Shown piece by piece: positions 5,960-10,528 of a stretch of DNA of 10,528 nt (position 1 is the first letter of the stretch; each line of letters opens with the position of its first letter). The stretch comes from Candidatus Omnitrophota bacterium (lineage in GTDB: Bacteria; Omnitrophota; Koll11; Gorgyraeales; Gorgyraeaceae). A model generated the notes under the pieces. It was not told the origin of the DNA and made no database searches. It saw only the letters and a program-made list of their open reading frames with translations. The position numbers were made by a program, and so were the translations under genes. The DNA lies in contig JAHIRR010000007.1 of NCBI GenBank assembly GCA_018818505.1, positions 1 to 10,528 on the forward strand. Reading direction: 5' to 3'.

Positions 5960-5985
5960 CAGTTGCTCCTTTTGTTTGAAACATA

Positions 5986-6014
5986 TTTTTATCATAAAAA
6001 GACACATATGTCAA
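5986..6014 (-). promoter_or_regulatory. Candidate rpsT promoter overlapping the murJ start
   Basis: On the minus strand a perfect -35 box TTGACA (6014-6009) is followed after 17 nt by TAAAAA (5991-5986). TATGAT (5996-5991) is a better -10 sequence but only 12 nt away. The -35 box overlaps the first codons of murJ, so divergent transcription of rpsT could interfere with murJ initiation. Confidence 0.35.
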
Positions 6015-7531
6015 TGAAAAAGCACATACTTAAATCAGCCGGTATTATAGGGTTCGCTACTGTAGTAAGCCGCGTGCTGGGCTTTGGCCGCGATATACTG
6101 ATCGCGCACTTCTTCGGCACCAGCAAATTCGCACAGGCATTTGTAGTGGCGTTCCGCATACCAAATATGCTCAGGGACCTCATAGGCGAGGGCGCGACCA
6201 ACGCGGCTGTGGTCCCGGTCTTGAGCGAATATTCTGAAACAAAAAAGAAAGAGGAATTCTGGCGCATGGCCAATGTATTGCTGAACGTGGCCTTGATAGT
6301 GCTGACAGGCGTGACCTTGGCGGGGATTGCCTTTGCGCCGGTGATAGTGCGTCTTATAGCGCCAGGCTTTATAAGCGATCCTGAGAAGTTAAGGATTACT
6401 GTGAATCTGACGCGTTTCATGTTTCCATACATATTGCTCGTGGGGCTCATGGCTTACAGCATGGGCATACTTAATTCCTTAAAGCATTTTTCGGCGCCGG
6501 CATTTGCGCCGGCGATTTTGAATCTGACCATAATAGTCTGTGCGCTTGCGAGACAGGGTAGTGTTTCAGCGCTTGCAGCAGGTGTTTTAATAGGCGGTGT
6601 TGTGCAGCTGGCAGTGCAGCTGCCTGTTTTGTTTGCCAAAGGATTTCGATTTAATTTTAGATATGGAGTTCATCATCAGGCTGTAAAAAAGATAGGCGCG
6701 CTTCTTGCCCCAAGGATACTTGGCTCGTGTGTGTATCAGATAAATATCTTTGTCAATACAATGCTTGCGTCGCTCTCCACAATAGTAGGCGAGGGAGGGG
6801 TGGCAGCGCTTTACTATGCGAACAGGATCTTTCAGTTTCCTCTTGCCATATTCGGGATAGCTGTTGCCCAGGCAGCTTTACCGACTATGTCCAGGGAGGC
6901 GCTTGAGCAGGGACTTGAGAAACTAAAGGCGACGCTTTCCTTTTCGCTCAGGGCAGTGAATTTTATTATGCTGCCGGCGTCTTTTGGCCTGATAGTGCTT
7001 GCCAGGCCCATAACCAGCGTATTGTTTGAAAGGGGCATGTTCGGGCAGTATTCGACTTCCATAACCGCGTCCGCGCTTGCGTTTTATTCGATAGGCCTTT
7101 TTAGCTACGCGGGGATCAAGATACTGGTGTCGTGTTTTTATTCGCTGAAGGATACATTTACCCCCGTAAAGATTGCGAGCATATCTTTGGTGCTTAATGT
7201 TGCGCTGGGGGCCACGCTTATGTTTTTTTTAAAGATAAGCGGGCTCGCTCTTGCCACTGCCATATCAGGGGTTTTTAATTTTCTTCTGTTATTTTTCGCC
7301 TTAAGAAAAAAGATCGGCGGGTTTGGCGGTTTGAAGATATTGACTTCATTTCTGAAGATGTTTGCGTCAGGCGCGGTGATGGCGGGTTTTATATATTTTA
7401 GCGCGTTCAGGGCAGGGCTGAATCTTTTTATTGTCATATTAATAGGCATAGTAAGTTACATGGTAGCTGCATTTGTCTTTCGCGTGGGAGAGACAAGGGA
7501 GTTTTTGAAATGGGCCTTAAGGAGAAATTAA
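6008..7531 (+). CDS. murJ: Lipid II flippase MurJ
   Basis: MurJ (MviN) is the MOP-superfamily flippase that moves lipid II across the inner membrane for peptidoglycan synthesis. The 507-aa length is typical, with about 14 hydrophobic helices. Family landmarks are present: the SAGIIGFATVVSRVLGFGRD start, FRIPNMLRDLIGEGATNAAVVPV in the first helices and YYANRIFQFPLAIFGIAVAQ in the second half. ATG 6008 is chosen over an upstream in-frame ATG (5963) because the MSMKKHILKSAGI N-terminus matches the family; ATG 6014 is equally possible. No clear Shine-Dalgarno or plus-strand promoter is seen in the 48-nt gap to rpsT. The 3' end overlaps uvrC by 22 nt, which suggests translational coupling. Confidence 0.94.
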   Translation: MSMKKHILKSAGIIGFATVVSRVLGFGRDILIAHFFGTSKFAQAFVVAFRIPNMLRDLIGEGATNAAVVPVLSEYSETKKKEEFWRMANVLLNVALIVLTGVTLAGIAFAPVIVRLIAPGFISDPEKLRITVNLTRFMFPYILLVGLMAYSMGILNSLKHFSAPAFAPAILNLTIIVCALARQGSVSALAAGVLIGGVVQLAVQLPVLFAKGFRFNFRYGVHHQAVKKIGALLAPRILGSCVYQINIFVNTMLASLSTIVGEGGVAALYYANRIFQFPLAIFGIAVAQAALPTMSREALEQGLEKLKATLSFSLRAVNFIMLPASFGLIVLARPITSVLFERGMFGQYSTSITASALAFYSIGLFSYAGIKILVSCFYSLKDTFTPVKIASISLVLNVALGATLMFFLKISGLALATAISGVFNFLLLFFALRKKIGGFGGLKILTSFLKMFASGAVMAGFIYFSAFRAGLNLFIVILIGIVSYMVAAFVFRVGETREFLKWALRRN

Positions 7532-8754
7532 AAAACATACCGCGCCTGCCGGGCATTTACATGATGAAGGATGCCGGGGGCGAGGTGCTATATATAGGTA
7601 AGGCAAAGGACCTTTCCAAGAGGGTAGCGAGCTATTTTCAGAAGAATCGACCTGCGACTGCGAGACAGATGCATTTACTGGAGCGCGTGAAGGACCTTGA
7701 TTATATAACTACGAGTTCCGAAGAAGAGGCGCTTATCTACGAGTCAAATCTCATAAAAGAGAAGAGGCCGAAGTATAATGTGGAGCTTAAGGACGACAAG
7801 AGTTTTCCTTTTTTGAAGATGACATTGGGCGAGAAGTTTCCGAGACTTGCGATTACCAGGAAGAAGGCGGACGACGACTCAAGGTACTTTGGCCCATACA
7901 CGCGCGTGAAGCTTCTGCGCAAGGCGCTCGCAATAATGAAGTCCATCTTTCCGCTTCGCACGTGCAGGAAAATGCCGGATCAGGTGTGCCTGTCATATCA
8001 TATTGGCCAGTGCGCAGGGCCGTGTGTTAAAAAGGTGAGCGAAAAAGAGTATGGCGAGATCGTAAGACAGCTCATATTGTTTTTAGAAGGTAAAAAAGCA
8101 GCGCTTTTAAAGGAATTGGCGCATAAGATGAGCGAGGCAGCCTCAGGCGAGAGGTTTGAGGAGGCGTGTATCCTTCGCGACAGGATCGCGGCGCTTTCAG
8201 AGGTGCCTGGTAAAAAATTCAGGGAATACAGCGGCTATGGCGATGTCGCGGTAAAGCTAAAAAGGCTTTTGCGTCTGCCGAGACTGCCTCTGAAGGTCGA
8301 GGCGTTTGATGTGTCTAATATATCAGGCCATGAGGCCACAGGGTCCATGGTGTATTTTAAAAACGGGGAGCCTGACAAGTCAAATTACAGGAAATTCAGG
8401 ATAAAGGGCGTAAAGGACATAGATGACTACGCAATGATCCAGGAGATCGTGCGGCGCAGGTACAAACGGCTCAAGGAAGAAGACAAAGAGTTCCCCGACC
8501 TTATCATAATAGACGGGGGCAAGGGCCATTTGCAGGCAGCCTGCAGGGAGCTTGTGAAGCTGAACCTCAGGCACGTACCTATAATATCCATTGCGAAAAA
8601 AGAGGAAAAGATATACACGCTCGGCGCCAAAGACCCGCTGGATGTAAACAAAGATTCGCAAATCGTGCATTTTATCCAGCAGATCCGGGACGAGGCGCAT
8701 CGTTTCGCGCTCAAGTACCATCATAAGCTGCGAGCCAAAGGCGTCCTATCCTAA
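7510..8754 (+). CDS. uvrC: Short UvrC excinuclease subunit (lacks the middle region and HhH domain)
   Basis: UvrC makes both cuts beside DNA lesions in nucleotide excision repair. Seen here: a GIY-YIG nuclease domain (GIY 15-17, YIG 28-30, R38) for 3' incision; four Cys in C-x7-C-x7-C-x3-C spacing (152, 160, 168, 172), matching the iron-sulphur site known in UvrC; a UVR motif (about 197-232) for UvrB binding; and an RNase H-like endonuclease domain with D267 (EAFDVSN), D305/D306, D335 (IIIDGGKGH) and H397 (RDEAHRFA) for 5' incision. E. coli UvrC is 610 aa; this one is 414. About 120-130 residues between the UVR motif and the endonuclease domain are missing, as is the C-terminal helix-hairpin-helix domain. 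The stop TAA overlaps the edge of a palindromic repeat. All catalytic residues remain, so it may be functional with altered DNA binding. It overlaps murJ and precedes an alkyltransferase gene. Confidence 0.92.
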   Translation: MGLKEKLKNIPRLPGIYMMKDAGGEVLYIGKAKDLSKRVASYFQKNRPATARQMHLLERVKDLDYITTSSEEEALIYESNLIKEKRPKYNVELKDDKSFPFLKMTLGEKFPRLAITRKKADDDSRYFGPYTRVKLLRKALAIMKSIFPLRTCRKMPDQVCLSYHIGQCAGPCVKKVSEKEYGEIVRQLILFLEGKKAALLKELAHKMSEAASGERFEEACILRDRIAALSEVPGKKFREYSGYGDVAVKLKRLLRLPRLPLKVEAFDVSNISGHEATGSMVYFKNGEPDKSNYRKFRIKGVKDIDDYAMIQEIVRRRYKRLKEEDKEFPDLIIIDGGKGHLQAACRELVKLNLRHVPIISIAKKEEKIYTLGAKDPLDVNKDSQIVHFIQQIRDEAHRFALKYHHKLRAKGVLS

Positions 8755-8791
8755 AGTAGACAAAACAGTCACTGACTGTTTTGTCTACTTT
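8753..8791. repeat. Palindromic repeat copy 2 at the uvrC stop
   Basis: Perfect 19-nt arms (8753-8771 and 8773-8791) lie around a single central base. The element matches the holA-rpsT palindrome except for two central substitutions. Its first bases form part of the uvrC TAA stop (8752-8754). A short TTTT follows the right arm, so it may attenuate transcription into ogt. The ogt Shine-Dalgarno begins 3 nt after it. Confidence 0.85.
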
Positions 8792-8793
8792 TC

Positions 8794-8800
8794 AAGGTGG
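8794..8800 (+). promoter_or_regulatory. Strong Shine-Dalgarno that decides the ogt start
   Basis: AAGGTGG (8794-8800) lies 5 nt before ATG 8806. A GTG at 8797 in the same frame would put the start inside this site, so ATG 8806 is preferred. Confidence 0.65.
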
Positions 8801-8805
8801 GGGGG

Positions 8806-9081
8806 ATGAAAGCGTTGACTTTATTTGAGAAAAAGGTATATACTGTTGTGAAAAGTATACCTATGGGCGAGACGCGGAGCTATGCATGGGTGGCGGCCAG
8901 GGCTGGCAGGCCGCGAGCTGTAAGGGCAGTGGGCACAGCGCTCAGGAAGAATCCGTTTGTGCTTATTGTGCCGTGCCACAGGGTTGTGCGTTCTGACGGC
9001 GGAATCGGCAGGTACGCGCTCGGCGCAGACCTGAAGAAAAAATTACTAAGAATAGAAGCTCAAACGTTATTAAAGAAATAA
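8806..9081 (+). CDS. ogt: Single-domain O6-alkylguanine-DNA alkyltransferase (MGMT family)
   Basis: These proteins remove alkyl groups from O6 of guanine by transferring them irreversibly to an active-site Cys. The 91-aa product consists only of the DNA-binding, active-site domain: a helix-turn-helix with the Arg finger (GRPRAVRAVGTALRKNP, about 32-50), the PCHRV active site with Cys57, and the GRYALGADLKKKLLRIE C-terminal helix. The N-terminal RNase H-like domain of Ogt and Ada is absent. Size matches alkyltransferase-like (ATL) proteins, but ATLs replace the Cys with Trp or another residue, whereas the Cys is kept here. It could therefore be a catalytic mini-MGMT. Its place directly after uvrC fits a DNA repair pair, since ATLs hand lesions to excision repair. 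The stop codon lies in the long palindrome that follows. Confidence 0.9.
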   Translation: MKALTLFEKKVYTVVKSIPMGETRSYAWVAARAGRPRAVRAVGTALRKNPFVLIVPCHRVVRSDGGIGRYALGADLKKKLLRIEAQTLLKK

Positions 9082-9212
9082 CCAAGATACAAGAAACAAT
9101 AACCAAATAATAACCAATGACCAAATTCAAATAACCAAACCCGTGTTAGCAGTATGTTTGGTTATTGATTATTGAAATTTGGGATTTGTTTGTATCTTGT
9201 ATCTTGGTTATT
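9077..9212. repeat. 136-nt imperfect palindrome (MITE-like hairpin) between ogt and prfB
   Basis: The outer arms are a perfect 18-nt match: AATAACCAAGATACAAGA (9077-9094) and its complement (9195-9212). The inner ends pair as AATAACCAAAC with GTTTGGTTATT, and a further CCAAATT/AATTTGG pairing lies between. The arms are built from AATAACCA-type units, and the central loop is about 15 nt (CCGTGTTAGCAGTAT). It fills almost the whole ogt-prfB gap, includes the ogt stop codon, and codes for nothing recognisable. Size and shape suit a non-autonomous palindromic mobile element or dispersed repeat. No target-site duplication is obvious. Confidence 0.75.
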
Positions 9213-9229
9213 GGTTATTTTGATTTGTT

Positions 9230-10327
9230 ATGCTGGAAGAGATAAAAGAAAAGTTAAAAAAATTAGATAAAAAGCTTTCAGAACTAAAGGCTTACCTTGC
9301 CATTGATAGGAACGAGGCCGCGCTGAAAGATCTTGAGGCAAAGATGGCTGGCCAGGGGTTCTGGGACAATCAGGAAAAGGCGCGGCCTGTGATCCAGGAG
9401 CTTAAAAAGGTGCGTTCGATCGTGGATCCATATTTTGGATGCAGGAAAGAGTTTGATGAACTGAGCGAACTCGTGGTGCTCGTGGATAACGAAGACAAGA
9501 GTTCTATAAATGAAATAAAGGAATCGCTGGCCAATCTGGAAAAGGATATCGATAAACTGGAATTCAAGTCTCTCATGGGCGGGCCGCACGACATCAGCAA
9601 CGCGATCCTTACGATACACGCCGGAGCTGGCGGCACAGAATCATGCGACTGGGCAAGCATGCTTTTAAGGATGTATTCAATGTGGGCTGAGGCCAATGAC
9701 TACAAGACGCAGATAATCGACATGCTGCCCGGCGAAGAGGCGGGCGTAAAAAGCGCGGTGATAATCATATCAGGGGCATATGCGTTTGGCTACCTTAAAT
9801 CAGAAAGAGGCGTGCACAGGCTTGTGAGGATCTCGCCTTTTGACTCAAATAAAAGACGGCACACCTCTTTTGCGTCTGTGGATGTCATAGCTGAGCTCGA
9901 AGACGATATAGAGGTGGATATAAAGGAGTCAGAGCTCAGGATAGACACGTATCGTTCGAGCGGCGCAGGAGGCCAGCATGTAAACGTCACTGATTCCGCA
10001 GTGAGGATCACGCATCTGCCGACAAATACTGTGGTGCAATGCCAGAATGAACGCTCGCAGCATAAAAATAAAGCCATGGCCATGAAGGTCTTGAAGTCCA
10101 GGCTCTATGAGCTGAAATTAGAAGAAAAGAAAAAAGAAATAGAAAAGGAGTATTCCAAAAAGCAGAAGATCGAATGGGGCAGTCAGATCCGGTCGTACGT
10201 GATGCACCCATATTCAATGGTCAAGGATCACAGGACAAGCCACGAGACATCCAATGTAAATGCGGTAATGAACGGCAAGGTAGATGGTTTTATTGAGGCG
10301 TTTTTGAAGTGGAGAGCGAAAAAATAA
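9230..10327 (+). CDS. prfB: Peptide chain release factor 2 (RF2), no programmed frameshift
   Basis: RF2 recognises UGA and UAA stop codons and triggers peptide release. The 365-aa length and order of elements are typical: an N-terminal helical domain (1-about 110), the stop-codon recognition tripeptide SPF (202-204) in RISPFDSNKRRHTSF, and the catalytic GGQ (247-249) in YRSSGAGGQHVN. Most relatives, including E. coli, interrupt prfB after about codon 25 with an in-frame UGA and a +1 frameshift. Here the same region (KAYLAIDRNE) reads through without a stop, so the autoregulatory frameshift is absent. ATG 9230 is fixed by an in-frame TGA 9 nt upstream, and no Shine-Dalgarno is visible in the T-rich leader. 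secA starts 1 nt after the stop. Confidence 0.96.
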   Translation: MLEEIKEKLKKLDKKLSELKAYLAIDRNEAALKDLEAKMAGQGFWDNQEKARPVIQELKKVRSIVDPYFGCRKEFDELSELVVLVDNEDKSSINEIKESLANLEKDIDKLEFKSLMGGPHDISNAILTIHAGAGGTESCDWASMLLRMYSMWAEANDYKTQIIDMLPGEEAGVKSAVIIISGAYAFGYLKSERGVHRLVRISPFDSNKRRHTSFASVDVIAELEDDIEVDIKESELRIDTYRSSGAGGQHVNVTDSAVRITHLPTNTVVQCQNERSQHKNKAMAMKVLKSRLYELKLEEKKKEIEKEYSKKQKIEWGSQIRSYVMHPYSMVKDHRTSHETSNVNAVMNGKVDGFIEAFLKWRAKK

Positions 10328-10328
10328 T

Positions 10329-10528
10329 ATGTCTAACTGGATATTAAACAAAATCATCGGGTCACAGAATCAGCGGGAGATCAAGAAGCTGCAGCCGCTC
10401 GTGGATAAGATAAATTTACTGGAGCCAGAGGTACGGAAGCTCAGCGACACTGAGCTGCGCCAAAAAACAGACGAGTTTCGAAAGCGCATCTCCGACGGCG
10501 CAACACTCGATGAGATCCTATCCGAGGC
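10329..10528 (+). CDS. secA: Preprotein translocase ATPase SecA (5' part, runs off the window)
   Basis: SecA is the motor that pushes unfolded preproteins through SecYEG. Only the first 66 codons are present. They match the family N-terminus: NKIIGSQNQREIKKLQPLVD, then a helix with INLLEPEVRKLSDTELRQKT and DEFRKRISDGATLDEIL. Walker motifs lie beyond the window. The ATG follows the prfB stop by one base, so the two genes are likely co-transcribed; GGAGAG (10311-10316) is 12 nt upstream, which is rather far. In several bacteria secA and prfB are neighbours, though often in the order secA-prfB. Confidence 0.93.
   Translation, partial: MSNWILNKIIGSQNQREIKKLQPLVDKINLLEPEVRKLSDTELRQKTDEFRKRISDGATLDEILSE

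Noticed and set aside
5992..6450. 152-aa minus-strand ORF opposite the murJ 5' end
   Set aside because: It is antisense to a highly conserved MurJ region, with low-complexity Thr/Ala/Pro composition typical of shadow frames.
8380..8724. 114-aa and 95-aa minus-strand ORFs opposite the uvrC catalytic domain
   Set aside because: They lie entirely opposite the conserved endonuclease domain with no recognisable motif or ribosome binding site.
9077..9212. CRISPR array or T-box-like leader before prfB
   Set aside because: The repeated AATAACCA units have no regular spacers, and the overall structure is a single palindrome. No T-box or other leader motif is present.

Overview
The window looks like chromosomal DNA of an uncultured diderm (LPS-bearing) bacterium. 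It carries outer-membrane assembly genes (a BamD-like TPR protein and an LptE-like lipoprotein) beside MurJ, HolA, S20, UvrC, RF2 and SecA. The AT-rich first third, the spread of palindromic repeats and the N-terminal style of the first secreted protein (signal peptide followed by a K-D-T-x-R-V-P stretch) remind me of Candidatus Omnitrophota (PVC group). That placement is an impression, not a demonstration. Stop codon use (TAA, TAG and TGA all present) is standard, and the RF2 present reads UGA/UAA.

Layout. Positions 1-272 hold only weak small-ORF signals and a good sigma70-type promoter (164-191). It drives a 419-aa secreted protein of unknown function (273-1532), whose C-terminal third resembles an ADP-ribosyltransferase fold. 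Next, on the plus strand, come a ComEC-like channel protein that lacks the usual C-terminal metallo-beta-lactamase domain (1595-3148), bamD-like (3188-4132), lptE-like (4116-4697, overlapping bamD) and holA (4705-5664). rpsT (S20) lies on the minus strand (5705-5959), convergent with holA and divergent from murJ. murJ (6008-7531) overlaps a short uvrC (7510-8754). A single-domain O6-alkylguanine-DNA alkyltransferase follows (8806-9081), then a 136-nt palindrome, prfB (9230-10327) and the 5' end of secA (10329 onward).

The genes fall into the usual housekeeping themes: envelope biogenesis (bamD, lptE, murJ, secA), DNA replication and repair (holA, uvrC, ogt) and translation (rpsT, prfB). No dedicated novel defence or metabolic operon is visible.

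The most unusual feature is the palindromic DNA. Two different palindromes are inserted in frame in comEC. A third palindrome plus a 7-nt tandem repeat forms the lipoprotein signal peptide of lptE. One 39-nt palindrome occurs twice, at the ends of rpsT/holA and of uvrC. A 13-bp hairpin spans the comEC stop and a 136-nt palindrome spans the ogt stop. In four genes (comEC, rpsT, uvrC, ogt) the stop codon lies inside or at the edge of such an element, and two of these (comEC, uvrC) lack the domain their family normally carries at that end. This suggests small palindromic elements that are remodelling protein ends and linkers in this genome.
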